A stretch of 64,000 nucleotides of DNA, taken from positions 558,001 through 622,000 of the forward strand of contig CAWHYF010000001.1 in assembly GCA_963833585.1 (NCBI GenBank), read 5' to 3'. Position numbers and translations under genes: made by a program. This DNA is from Bog-756 sp963833585 (GTDB taxonomy: Bacteria; Actinomycetota; Acidimicrobiia; Acidimicrobiales; RAAP-2). Below, one piece after another: positions 51,984 to 61,158 of the stretch (positions within the stretch are counted from its first letter, which is position 1; each line of letters opens with the position of its first letter). The notes under the pieces are model-generated. The model was not told where the DNA came from. It did no database searches and was given only the letters and a program-made list of their open reading frames with translations.

Positions 51984-51989
51984 TACGTT
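51984..51989 (+). promoter_or_regulatory. Putative -10 box TACGTT, leaderless start of the phosphatase gene
   Basis: TACGTT ends 5 bases before ATG 51995. This favours 51995 over the in-frame ATG at 52019, although either could be used. No ribosome binding site is seen before 51995. Confidence 0.4.
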
Positions 51990-51994
51990 GCGAG

Positions 51995-54900
51995 ATGCGG
52001 GGCGGAAGGCGGTGGAGCATGGCAAATGGCGAGCGTGGAGTTCCGGGGTCGGTTGGGACCCCAGCGAAGTCGGCAATCCCACCTGGGATTGGGCACATCC
52101 CAGCAGGCCCCCGCCGACGACCCCCGTGGTACGGGGTCGCCGCGGTGGTGTCCTTGGTCGCCTCCTTGACGACGCTGTCGCCGACCGGTGTGGCGTCGGC
52201 CGCACCGTCTGGGTCGCTGACCCGGTATCCCTACGTCACCGACGTGGTCGGGAACACGGTTCGCGTCAACTGGGCCACCGACACCTCCCAGTCCACCGGC
52301 GGCGCCACCTGGGGCACCGTCTCGGGGGGATCCTGCACGCCCACCCACTCCGCGCCGGCCACCAAACTGAGCGTCACCGTTGGCAGCAAGAGCGAGTACC
52401 AGTGGACCGCCCCGATCGGCTTCCCCGCCCCCGGGACGTACTGCTACCGAGTCCAACTCGGATCGACCGACCTGCTCGGCTCCGATCCCTCACCGCAGGT
52501 GGCCACGGCGGCCGCTCCCGGATCCTCCTACTCATTCGCCGTCATCGGGGACTGGGGTGCCGGCACGGCGGGTGAGGCCAGCGTGATGAGCCGGATCGCC
52601 GCCAGTCCGGCCAAGTTCGTGGTCACTGTCGGGGACAACGTCTACAACTCCGGCACGGACACCGAGTACGGCGACCTCTCGCAGGGAAACATCTTTCCCA
52701 AGCAGTACCTGCCGGCCATCGGCAGCCGACCGATCTTTGCCGCAGAAGGCAATCACGGGTTCACCCAGAACCTGCCCTATCTCCAGAACTTCCCCGGCCT
52801 CACCGCCGCCCAGGCATCGGGCGGTCGATTCACTCAGGACTCCTACTGCTGCATCTCGACTCTGTCCGGCTCGCACTCCTATCCCAGCAGCTGGTACGCC
52901 TTCGACTGGGGCTCGGCGCGGTACTACGTGCTCGAGGCGCCTGGGCCGACTCCACCGGGGCCTACCAGGGGGACTTCCTGGCCCACTGGAACGGCCCCGT
53001 GGCGGGATGCCCGGAGTGCGGGGCGGAGCTCGCCTGGCTCAGGTCGGACCTCGCCAGCCATGCCAGCACCCCGGTCAAGTTCGCCTTCTTCCACTATCCG
53101 CTCCATGCCGACAGTCACTCGGAGGGCTCGGACACCTACCTAGACGGATCCGGTTCGCTGGAGGGGCTGCTGGCTGCCAACAACGTCGACATCGCCTTCA
53201 ACGGGCATGCGCATCTGTACGAACGGAATCTTCCCCAGATCGCCGGGAAGCCTCTGGTGAGCTACGTCACGGGCACGGGGGGCGCCGCACTCGGCGGTAT
53301 GTCGGGGTGCAGCGCCTTCGACGCCTACGCCATCGCGTCGGGCTCCTCGTGCCACGCACCGGTCCCGGGTTCGGACGCCAACGTCTACGGGTTTCTGCTG
53401 GTCACCGTGAACGGGAACACCGTCACGGTCACACCGACCGACTCGACCGGTCGCACCTACGACGTCCAGACGTACACCTTTGGGGGTCCACCGCCGCCCA
53501 ACGACTTCTCCATCTCGGCCTCGCCCAACGCCGCCAGCGTGGCCGCGGGCTCCCCGGCGACCAGCACCATCGGTACCACGGTGACCAGCGGGGCGGCCCA
53601 ATCGGTGGCCCTGAGCGCCACCGGCCTGCCCTCGGGGGCGGTGGCCACGTTCACGCCGTCCACCATCAACTCGGGGTCGAGCTCGACCATGTCCATCACC
53701 ACCAAGGCGGGGACCACACCGGGACCGTATGCGGTCACCGTGACCGGTACCGGAACCTCGGCCACCCACTCCACCACCTTCACCCTCACCGTCACCGGGC
53801 CTCCGCCGCCCAACGACTTCTCCATCTCGGCCTCGCCCAACGCCGCCAGCGTGGCCGCGGGCTCCCCGGCGACCAGCACCATCGGTACCACGGTGACCAG
53901 CGGGGCGGCCCAATCGGTGGCCCTGAGCGCCACCGGCCTGCCCTCGGGGGCGGTGGCCACGTTCACGCCGTCCACCATCAACTCGGGGTCGAGTTCGACC
54001 ATGTCCATCACCACCAAGGCGGGGACCACACCGGGACCGTATGCGGTCACCGTGACCGGTACCGGAACCTCGGCCACCCACTCCACCACCTTCACCCTCA
54101 CCGTCACCGGGCCTCCGCCGCCCAACGACTTCTCCATCTCGGCCTCGCCCAACGCCGCCAGCGTGGCCGCGGGCTCCCCGGCGACCAGCACCATCGGTAC
54201 CACGGTGACCAGCGGGGCGGCCCAATCGGTGGCCCTGAGCGCCACCGGCCTCCCCACCGGCGCTCTGGTGTCCTTCAACCCGTCCACCATCAACTCCGGC
54301 TCGAGTTCGACCATGTCCATCACGACCGCTTCGGGGACCGCTCCGGGCCCCTATGCGGTCACCGTGACCGGTACCGGAACCTCGGCCACCCATGCCACCA
54401 CCTTCACCCTCACGGTCACCGCCGTTACCGGCGCCCCGCACCTGGTCCAGAGTGCCATCGGGACCGAGACCAGCTCCAGCACCTCCCTCACGGGCACGTT
54501 TCCGGCGGCGACCACCGCCGGGCACCTGCTGGTGCTCTCGGCCAGCGTGTACACCGGGGCCACCAATCCGATCACTTCGGTCACCGACTCCGCCGGGAAC
54601 GCCTGGACCCGAATCGGCAGCGCTCACTTCGTCTCCGGCCATTTCTCGGACGGGGAGATGTGGTATTCGCCGAACGCCAAGTCGGTGAGTTCGGTGACCG
54701 TCCACGCCGCCTCCGCGGTCTCGGTGAGCTTCGAGGCCGAAGACTTCAGTGGCGTAGCGACGACGAACCCCCTCGACGTGGCGACCGGAACGGCCAACAC
54801 CGGAACGGCGGCCAACGCCGGCACGGTGACCTCGACGACGGCCAATGAGCTGGTCATCGGGTTCATCGCCGGACACAACAACGCCGAGGCCATGTCGGTG

Positions 54901-55074
54901 ACGTCTCCGGGCTATCTAACGCAGCCCCAACGGACCACCACCGGCAGCAATATCGCCACCGTGGTGGTCGGCGTGAAGGACGCCGCCACCGCCGGGGCAC
55001 AGAGCTTCGCCGGGACCTTCGGGACCGCCATGTACTGGGCGTCGGGCATCGCCGTCTTCCGGCCCGGGTCGTAG
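51995..55074 (+). CDS. Secreted purple-acid-phosphatase-like metallophosphoesterase with tandem Ig-like repeats, one frameshift
   Basis: About 1,025 residues after repair. Signal peptide about residues 45-70 (AAVVSLVASLTTLSPTGVASA), a fibronectin-III-like N-domain (RYPYVTDVVGNTVRVNWATD), then metallophosphoesterase motifs IGDWGAGT, VGDNVYNSG, EGNHGFTQ, FFHYPLH and FNGHAHLYER. The frame breaks near 52938, where GCGCCTGGG probably should be GCGGCCTGGG; the second frame stays open to TAG 55072-55074. Three nearly identical 104-residue domains (53499-54421) and a C-terminal domain (54450-55060, HLVQSAIGTETSSS to WASGIAVFRPGS) follow. Acts outside the cell on phosphate esters or nucleotides, inferred. 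Confidence 0.85.
53499..54421 (+). repeat. Three tandem 312-base repeats (104-residue domains) in the phosphatase gene
   Basis: Copies begin at 53499, 53811 and 54123 (CAACGACTTCTCCATCTCGG). The first two differ by about one base over 312. The third diverges after about 54247 (LPTGALVSFNPST instead of LPSGAVATFTPST). Each domain reads NDFSISASPNAASVAAGSPA onward and resembles an Ig-like beta-sandwich. Confidence 0.92.
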
Positions 55075-55191
55075 GCGAGCAGCCGAGGAGGTTGGGTCGA
55101 CACGTGAACACCCGCGAGACGTGAGGACCAGGGGCCCTGCTCCGCTCGGGGCTCCGGGTTGGCGTGCCGGCTGAGCCGGGGGCGCCGACCC

Positions 55192-56382
55192 TCAGGAACC
55201 GGTGGGCGGCCCGGGGTCGGGCATCCACCGTTTCATGAATTCGCCGAACATGGGCACGGTGAAGTCGATCTCCCCCCAGCGCGGCGAGTAGCAGAGGGCC
55301 TTCTTCAACAGTCCGTCGCGGGTGGGCCCGAGCGCGGTGGCCTTCTTGCCCAGCAGGCCGGCCACCTGCACCGACCGGACCGGCCCGGGACCGAGCTCGG
55401 CCATGGCCCGGAGGTAGGCCCGCTCGGGGTCGCTGGTCCGACCGGTCCGCACCCGGAAGAAGCCGTCGTCGAGCTCGGCGGTGGCCACCGGGATGCACCG
55501 CTCCACGTCGTCCGGGGTGATCAGGTCGGGACCGTCGGACACGTCCCAGGCCTGCTTGCCGAACTCCTGCAGGAAGTACGGGTAGCCCCGGGTGACCGCG
55601 AGGAGCCGGTCGAGGGCGTCCGGGGCCCAGCGCACCTCCTCATCGGCCGCCGGCACCACCAGGGCCTCCATGGCCTGGGCGGGATCGAGCGAGTCGATGA
55701 CCGGGAAGGTGAAGATGCGCTCGGCGTAGGACTTGGCCTCGCCGGTGAGGGCGGCGAGGGACGGCAGCCCGGCGCCGGCCACCGTGATGGGCAGGGCCAG
55801 CTGGGTGGCTCGGTGGAGTCCCATCACCAGCGCCTCGAGCACCGGGAGCCGGACGTAGTGAAGTTCGTCGATGGTCAACAGCACTCCGGTCCGGTGGTCC
55901 CGGGCCACCTCGCCGAGCTCCACGAAGAGCCCGGCCAGGTCGGTGGCCAGGTCGCCGGAGTCGGCCGGCCCGTGGACGGCGTCGACGTCGATGCTCAACT
56001 CCGGCCCGTTGGGCAGTTTGATGCTGAAGGCCTTCAGGATGCCCAGGGCCCGGTGGACCCGTTCGCCGATCCGCCGCTTGGCGTCCATAGAGAGGAGTAC
56101 CCGGCGGAAGGCCGCCGCCAGGCGCGGCGGGAGATCACCGTCCTCGGAGACCTCGATGTGCTCGTGGAAGTAGCCCCGGGCGTCGGCCAGGTGCTCGAAC
56201 TCGTTGAGCAGGACGGTCTTGCCCACGCCGCGGAGGCCGGTGAGCATCTCGCTCCGACCGTCGCGACCCCGCAGGAGCCGCTGCAGGGCGATGTCCATGG
56301 CCTCGATCTCCTGCTCCCGACCTACCAGGGCGGGGGGGCGGGTGCCGGCCCCGGGGCTGTAGGGGTTGCGGACCGGATCCAT
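55192..56382 (-). CDS. AAA family ATPase (archaeal-type/ORC-like P-loop)
   Basis: A 396-residue single-gene ATPase. Walker A GLRGVGKT (49-56), Walker B GVLLTIDELHYV (about 165-176), PVTVAGAG-like sensor region ITVAGAGLPSLA, and a C-terminal winged-helix-like part (VAGLLGKKATALGPTRDGLLKKALCY). It opens with the GREQEIEAMD block common to ATPases of the archaeal ATPase/MalT-N type. No partner gene is adjacent. ATG 56382 is preceded by an AT-rich promoter region. Function unknown: could be a regulator or a mobile-element-derived ATPase, but no other sign of mobility is present. Confidence 0.75.
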   Translation of the reverse strand: MDPVRNPYSPGAGTRPPALVGREQEIEAMDIALQRLLRGRDGRSEMLTGLRGVGKTVLLNEFEHLADARGYFHEHIEVSEDGDLPPRLAAAFRRVLLSMDAKRRIGERVHRALGILKAFSIKLPNGPELSIDVDAVHGPADSGDLATDLAGLFVELGEVARDHRTGVLLTIDELHYVRLPVLEALVMGLHRATQLALPITVAGAGLPSLAALTGEAKSYAERIFTFPVIDSLDPAQAMEALVVPAADEEVRWAPDALDRLLAVTRGYPYFLQEFGKQAWDVSDGPDLITPDDVERCIPVATAELDDGFFRVRTGRTSDPERAYLRAMAELGPGPVRSVQVAGLLGKKATALGPTRDGLLKKALCYSPRWGEIDFTVPMFGEFMKRWMPDPGPPTGS

Positions 56383-56391
56383 GGGCGGAGT

Positions 56392-56445
56392 CTAGCGGAT
56401 TCCTGAGAAAATAGAATAAAGCCTATAAAGAGTAGCAACCGCTAG
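56392..56445 (-). promoter_or_regulatory. AT-rich promoter region with 7-bp inverted repeat upstream of the AAA ATPase
   Basis: CTAGCGG (56392-56398) and CCGCTAG (56439-56445) bracket about 40 AT-rich bases (AAAATAGAATAAAGCCTATA). On the minus strand TTGCTA and TATTCT could be -35 and -10. It is the most AT-rich segment I noticed in the window. Confidence 0.4.
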
Positions 56446-56556
56446 CCGATCCTCGGAACGGGCCCGGCGGTTCCACGAGCTGAGATCGAGGGCGTCCTTC
56501 GACGTCCGGCGGGCTCCGCTCCGGGGTCGTGACGTAATCCGGGTCGAGCCAGGCCG

Positions 56557-56562
56557 TACCAT
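56557..56562 (+). promoter_or_regulatory. Putative -10 box TACCAT, leaderless start of the EEP-family gene
   Basis: TACCAT ends 6 bases before ATG 56569. A GTGACG at 56529-56534 is a possible -35. No Shine-Dalgarno sequence precedes the ATG. Confidence 0.45.
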
Positions 56563-56568
56563 GCACCG

Positions 56569-57600
56569 ATGACGGTCGTGGCGCCACCGCCCCGTGTGCT
56601 CCCGAAGACCGGGTCGAGGCACGCCAAGCCGGTCCGCCGCCTGCCCCTCTGGCTCACCATCGTCCTCTGGGTCGTCGTGGCAGCCCTGGGCGTGGTGGCC
56701 ATCATGCGCGTGGTGGCCTGGGACCGCTACGACCTCTTCGTCATCCTCAACTCGGTGACCGCCTTCGTCTACCTCCCCGCCTGGATCGTGGCCCTGGTGG
56801 CGGTGGTGGGGAAGCGGTTCGTGCTGGCCCTGGCCGCCCTCGTGGTGGTGGTGGCCCAGATCGTCTTCATGCTCCCCGAGCTCACCGCGGCCCAGCCGCT
56901 GCCCTCGTGGGCGGCCGCCGCTCCGAAGATCCAGCTGTTCGACGCCAACGTGTACGCCAGCAACCCGTCCATGGCCGGGTACGCCGCCGAGATCAAGCAG
57001 TACCGTCCCCAACTGGTGACCATGGAGGAGGCCACCCCGCCCGACGTGACCCAGCTCAAGAGGGACGGGGCTGTGGCCCACCTGCCCTACACCATCCAGG
57101 TGGTGCGCGACGACCCGCTGGCCTTCTTCATCGCCTCGAGGTACCCACTGACCGACGTGCACGTCGACTACCTCTTCGACCTGCCCCTCATCGTGAAGTC
57201 GACCGTGCACCTGCCCTCGGGACCGCAGGAGCTCTGGGTGGTCCACACCATCGGGCCGGTACCCAAGTCCTTCACCATGTGGCGGGGCCAGGTGGCCGAG
57301 ATCGACCGGCAGGTCCGCCGGCGGGGCCCGGCCGGGCTCCTGCTGGTCGGCGACTTCAACAGCACCTGGAACAACCAGGGGTTCCGTCAGATCCTGGCCG
57401 CCGGGATGACCGACGGGGCCGCCGCCCGGGGCCGGCCGTTCGACATGACCTGGTCCCAGACCAAGCCGATCATCCCCCCGGTGCTCCGGATCGACCACGT
57501 GCTCACCGGATCCGGCGTGGCCGTCACCACCATCGCGACGGGTAACGGACCGGGCAGCGACCACCGTGACCTGCGGGCCACCGTGGCCTTCCACCGGTAG
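56569..57600 (+). CDS. Membrane-anchored endonuclease/exonuclease/phosphatase (EEP) family protein
   Basis: A 343-residue protein with three N-terminal membrane segments (LPLWLTIVLWVVVAALGVVA; FVYLPAWIVALVAVVG; LALAALVVVVAQIVFML) and an extracytoplasmic EEP domain from residue about 120. Motifs are FDANVYASN, EEATPPDV, LLLVGDFNSTWNNQGF, RIDHVLTG and GSDHRDLRATV. This is the YafD/UPF0294-like arrangement, with the catalytic domain outside. Substrate unknown: phosphodiester, lipid headgroup or extracellular DNA. It converges on lacI with a 6-base gap. Confidence 0.87.
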   Translation: MTVVAPPPRVLPKTGSRHAKPVRRLPLWLTIVLWVVVAALGVVAIMRVVAWDRYDLFVILNSVTAFVYLPAWIVALVAVVGKRFVLALAALVVVVAQIVFMLPELTAAQPLPSWAAAAPKIQLFDANVYASNPSMAGYAAEIKQYRPQLVTMEEATPPDVTQLKRDGAVAHLPYTIQVVRDDPLAFFIASRYPLTDVHVDYLFDLPLIVKSTVHLPSGPQELWVVHTIGPVPKSFTMWRGQVAEIDRQVRRRGPAGLLLVGDFNSTWNNQGFRQILAAGMTDGAAARGRPFDMTWSQTKPIIPPVLRIDHVLTGSGVAVTTIATGNGPGSDHRDLRATVAFHR

Positions 57601-57606
57601 GGCGGT

Positions 57607-58671
57607 TCAGGCCGGAGGGGCCGGGCCCACGCTCGCCCTCGGCACGTACCGGTCGGTGTCCGGCACCGGGTCCGGAGCCGAGTCCAGCACCCCCATCCGG
57701 TACAGCAGGTCCTCGGTCATGACCGACCCCAAAGCGCCGACATCGGTGGTGACCACGGCGATGGCCGGCCGGTAGGCCGAGGCCCAGGTCGAGTCGCCGA
57801 AGGTCAGGAACGAGCACTCGGCGGGAAGGGCCACCTCGGCGACCCCGAGCCCCTCCAGCAGGTGCGGGGCCAGGGTGTGGGACGCGGACCAGAGGGCCGT
57901 GGCACCGCCCGGCGAGCGGACCAGGTCCTCGAGGAGGGCGGCCGTCCCCGGGACGTCCGGTCGGTCGGGGTCGGCGGGGGCCCCGACCCGCACCGAGCGG
58001 GCCTCCATGCCCCGGGCCCGGGCGGCCGACTCGATGAGGGGCCACCGGCCCTGGGGGGTGTCCAGGGCGGACCGACCCCGGGCCAGGTAGCAGAGGTGGC
58101 GGTGGCCGAGGTGGGCCAGCTGTTGGCAGGCCCGGTCGATGGCGTCGGCCTGCGAGGCGGCCACCGCTTGGGCCTGGTCGACGAAGCTCTCGGCGTCGGC
58201 CACGGCCAGCCCCGACTCGGCCAGGCGCCGGATGTACCCGGGATCCCTCGCACGGCCCGCCACCACCAGGGCGTCGATCCTCTGGTTGCCCAGGCGGTCC
58301 AGCTGGCGCCGTTCGACCTCCGGCGAGCGCTGCGAGTCGGCCACGATCACCGCGTACCCGTGGCGTTGGGCCAGGTGCTCGACGGCCCGGAGGAAGGGAA
58401 GGAACACCGGGTTGGCCAGATTGGGGATCAGCACCCCGATGATCATGGACCGCTCGGTACGGAGGCTGCTGGCCGGGGCGCTGGGGGAGTAGCCCAGCCG
58501 CTGGGCCGCCTCCCGGACCCGGCGGGTGGCCTCGGGGCTGGCCGGGCCCCGTCCGGTCAGGACCCGGGACACCGTGGCCGTGCTCACGCCGGCCTCGGCG
58601 GCCACCTGGCGGATGCCCGGCCTCATCGGGGGCGCCTCGGAGCGGCCCGGGGGAGCGGTTGACGAGGCCAT
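57607..58671 (-). CDS. LacI family transcriptional regulator
   Basis: A 354-residue repressor. N-terminal helix-turn-helix IRQVAAEAGVSTATVSRVLTG (about 20-40) with the hinge-type RLGYSPSAPASSLRTERS, then a periplasmic-binding-protein-like core (IIGVLIPNLANPVFLPFLRA; VIVADSQRSPEVER). The inducer is probably a sugar. ATG 58671 is 10 bases behind a TACAGT -10 that overlaps the palindrome at 58685-58698, implying autoregulation. It probably controls the divergent esterase gene. Confidence 0.93.
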   Translation of the reverse strand: MASSTAPPGRSEAPPMRPGIRQVAAEAGVSTATVSRVLTGRGPASPEATRRVREAAQRLGYSPSAPASSLRTERSMIIGVLIPNLANPVFLPFLRAVEHLAQRHGYAVIVADSQRSPEVERRQLDRLGNQRIDALVVAGRARDPGYIRRLAESGLAVADAESFVDQAQAVAASQADAIDRACQQLAHLGHRHLCYLARGRSALDTPQGRWPLIESAARARGMEARSVRVGAPADPDRPDVPGTAALLEDLVRSPGGATALWSASHTLAPHLLEGLGVAEVALPAECSFLTFGDSTWASAYRPAIAVVTTDVGALGSVMTEDLLYRMGVLDSAPDPVPDTDRYVPRASVGPAPPA

Positions 58672-58681
58672 GTGGCCACTC

Positions 58682-58698
58682 TACTGTAAACGTTTACA
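58682..58698. promoter_or_regulatory. LacI-type operator and divergent promoters
   Basis: The perfect palindrome TGTAAACGTTTACA (58685-58698) has the central CG typical of LacI-family sites. TACTGT (58682-58687) on plus and TACAGT on minus are -10-like boxes overlapping it. Binding would block both lacI and the esterase gene. Confidence 0.75.
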
Positions 58699-58717
58699 CA
58701 CACGGCCGGAGGTGGTC

Positions 58718-59794
58718 ATGAGCGGATTCCGGAACCGACGGAACGGAAGCTGGTGGGCAGGGGGCCTGGTGGCGGTGGCCCTCCTCGCCGCGGCCTGTGG
58801 CGGATCGAGCTCGAGCCCGACCACCACGTCCACCACGGCGCCGGCGACGACCACGACCGGATCGGGCAGTGGGTCGCCGACCACGACCGGCGGCGTGGTG
58901 GCGGCCTCGCCCAGCACCGGCTGCGCCGCGGCGACCCCGGCCGCCCCGGGGACGGTGAGCTTGACCCCGGCCATCGGAGGGAGGCCGCGCACGGCGATCG
59001 TCCACGTCCCGACCGGGTACTCCGCCCCCAAGGCCGTCCCGCTGGTGGTCAACATGCACGGGAGCCAGTCCACCGCCGCCGAGCAGGAGGGCCTCACCGG
59101 CATGGACGCCACCGCCGACGCCGACACCTTCATCGTGGTCTACCCCCAGGCCGACATCCCGGCCGGGACCGGGTACGAGTGGAACGTCCCCGGCCAACCA
59201 CTGTTCGGGGGAGCAGCCGTGCCGGCCGGCTCCCCCGACGACGTCTCGTTCATCGAGCAGCTGGTCGGCACCCTCGAGCAGAAGTACTGCATCGACCAGC
59301 GCCGGGTGTTCGCCACCGGCTTCTCCGGCGGGGCCCGGATGGCCAGCCAGCTGGGTTGCGACGCCTCCACCGTGTTCGGCGCCGTGGCCCCGGTGAGCGG
59401 GCTGCGCCTGCCCACCCCGTGCCCGTCCACCCGGCCGGTGCCGGTGGTGGCCTTCCACGGGACCGCTGACCGGGTCGACCCCTACACCGGCAACGGCCAG
59501 AAGTACTGGACCTACAGCGTGCCGGTGGCGGCCGGGAAGTGGGCGGTCCACAACGGGTGCCCGAAGTCGGCAACCAACTCCACGCCGGCCGCGGGGGTCT
59601 CGTTGACCACCTACGCGCCGTGCTCCGCCGGGTCGGAAGTCCAGCTGTACTCCATCGTGGGGGAGGGCCACGAGTGGCCGGGGGGACCTTCCCTGCCCCG
59701 GTCGCTCACCCGGGCCCTCGGCCCGCAGAGCTCGGCCATCAGCGCCAACGACGTGATGTGGGCGTTCTTCGTCGCCCATCCGCTTCCCTCTTGA
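58718..59794 (+). CDS. Lipoprotein PHB-depolymerase/feruloyl-esterase-like (LpqC type)
   Basis: A 358-residue exported esterase. Lipobox LLAAAC (Cys about residue 28), then a Ser/Thr-rich linker and an alpha/beta hydrolase. Nucleophile Ser203 in FATGFSGGARMA, acid Asp251 in HGTADRVDPY, and His318 in GEGHEWPGG. Oxyanion-type NMHGSQST precedes. ATG 58718 has GGAGG upstream (58706-58711). Control by the adjacent LacI regulator suggests a role in releasing sugars or acids from plant or microbial polymers. Confidence 0.9.
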   Translation: MSGFRNRRNGSWWAGGLVAVALLAAACGGSSSSPTTTSTTAPATTTTGSGSGSPTTTGGVVAASPSTGCAAATPAAPGTVSLTPAIGGRPRTAIVHVPTGYSAPKAVPLVVNMHGSQSTAAEQEGLTGMDATADADTFIVVYPQADIPAGTGYEWNVPGQPLFGGAAVPAGSPDDVSFIEQLVGTLEQKYCIDQRRVFATGFSGGARMASQLGCDASTVFGAVAPVSGLRLPTPCPSTRPVPVVAFHGTADRVDPYTGNGQKYWTYSVPVAAGKWAVHNGCPKSATNSTPAAGVSLTTYAPCSAGSEVQLYSIVGEGHEWPGGPSLPRSLTRALGPQSSAISANDVMWAFFVAHPLPS

Positions 59795-59925
59795 TCGGCC
59801 AGGGACTCAATCAGCCGTGGCTCCGTGCCGAAGTAGTGGGGACGGCCCAAGGGCGGTCGGGCCGGCCGCAGGGCGTTGCCTTCCCCGGACCTCGGCCGTA
59901 ACATCCCAGGTAGGAGGGGAGAGGC

Positions 59926-61086
59926 ATGAGCGACACGTCACAGGGGCCGGGGTGGTGGCTGGCGTCGGACGCCAAGTGGTACCCGCCTGAGCTGCATCCC
60001 GGCCGTGCCCCGACGTCGAGTGCCTCCGCTGCGTCCCCGTCCCATCCGGCCGAGGAGGCCCTGGCCAGTTGGGCCCCGACGGTCGCGGCACCCATGGATG
60101 CCCCGGCGGTCCCGGCCTATCCGGCCCAGGCCCCCGGCGTCGGCACCGGCCACCCGGTCGACCCACTGTCCGTGCCACCCACCTCGGGGCCTTCGTATCC
60201 CCAGGGCTGGCAGCCGATCGTCTCGACCCCCGCCCCTGGCGGCCGGGTCAGCCGTGGCCTCCGTCTGGTGGGTGCCGGCTTCACCATGGCCCGGGACGAG
60301 CCGGGGTTGATGATGGTGCCGGTGGTGGCCTTCCTGCTCCAGCTGGTGATCTTCGGGGCGGTCGCTCTCGTCCTGCTCCCGACCCTGCGCTCGATGAACG
60401 CCAACGAGGGACAGCCCGCCCACCTCTCGGCCGGCCAGTGGCTGGTCATGGTGGTGGCCGGGATCCTGGTGATGTTCGTGTCGGTGGTGTCCCACGCCAC
60501 CATCATCGCCAGGGTCATGGCCCGATTCCACGGCCAGAGCGTGACCAACGCCCAGGCGGCCCGGGCGGCCCTGACCAAGACGCCGCAGCTGATGGCCTGG
60601 GCCTTCATCAACTACGTGGTGATCAGCATCCTCCGTGGCATCAGCAACCGCGGGATCCTCGGGGTCATTGTCGGAACATTGCTCCGGGCCGGATGGCTGC
60701 TGGCCAGCTTCTTCGTGGTCCCGGTCATCCTGTTCGAAGACAAAGGGGCGGTGTCGGCCATCAAGCGGTCGGTGGAGCTGTGCCGGAGTCGGTGGGGCGA
60801 GAGCATCGTCGGGAACGGGGCCCTCGGCCTCATCGGGTTCGTCGCGGTGCTCCTCGATGTGCTGGTGGCGGTGGTACTGGGCCTGGTGTTCGCCCCGGTG
60901 GGCATCGCCGTCGGGGTGATCGGCCTGGCGGTGATCCTGCTGATCATGACGGTGGCCACGGCCGCCTTCAACGCCGCCCTGTACTGGTATGCGGTGACCG
61001 ACCAGTCGCCGGGCCAGTACTCGGTGGGGGACCTGCAGGCGGCCTACCGCCAGAAGGGTCGGAAGACCGGCCTCTACGGCTTCTGA
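59926..61086 (+). CDS. DUF6159-like membrane protein with N-terminal tryptophan-rich motif
   Basis: A 386-residue protein. It starts with GPGWWLASDAKWYPPEL, the short Trp motif I associate with Acidimicrobiia proteins, followed by a disordered Pro/Ser linker (to about residue 110). Six membrane segments follow (LMMVPVVAFLLQLVIFGAVA; WLVMVVAGILVMFVSVVSHA; ILGVIVGTLLRAGWLLASFF; GLIGFVAVLLDVLVAVVLGL; GIAVGVIGLAVILLIMTVAT). TAACAT at 59898-59903 and GGAGGGGAG precede ATG 59926. Function unknown. Confidence 0.82.
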   Translation: MSDTSQGPGWWLASDAKWYPPELHPGRAPTSSASAASPSHPAEEALASWAPTVAAPMDAPAVPAYPAQAPGVGTGHPVDPLSVPPTSGPSYPQGWQPIVSTPAPGGRVSRGLRLVGAGFTMARDEPGLMMVPVVAFLLQLVIFGAVALVLLPTLRSMNANEGQPAHLSAGQWLVMVVAGILVMFVSVVSHATIIARVMARFHGQSVTNAQAARAALTKTPQLMAWAFINYVVISILRGISNRGILGVIVGTLLRAGWLLASFFVVPVILFEDKGAVSAIKRSVELCRSRWGESIVGNGALGLIGFVAVLLDVLVAVVLGLVFAPVGIAVGVIGLAVILLIMTVATAAFNAALYWYAVTDQSPGQYSVGDLQAAYRQKGRKTGLYGF

Positions 61087-61146
61087 CCAGCCGGGGAGTG
61101 GCGGCTGGTAGGGGCATTTCCGGGCACGCGGGCCCGAAAACGGGCG

Positions 61147-61152
61147 TAGGCT
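61147..61152 (+). promoter_or_regulatory. Putative -10 box TAGGCT, leaderless start of the DUF2510-type gene
   Basis: TAGGCT ends 6 bases before GTG 61159 and no ribosome binding site is present. Confidence 0.4.
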
Positions 61153-61158
61153 TGCGGT

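Noticed and set aside
53140..54876. Minus-strand frame with Gly/Arg/His repeats opposite the phosphatase repeats
   Set aside because: Its repeats simply mirror the 312-base DNA repeats of the plus-strand gene.
42973..56382. Defence island (SNF2 helicase, AAA ATPase, EEP nuclease-like protein)
   Set aside because: The genes are far apart, interleaved with secreted and metabolic genes, and none has a typical defence partner.
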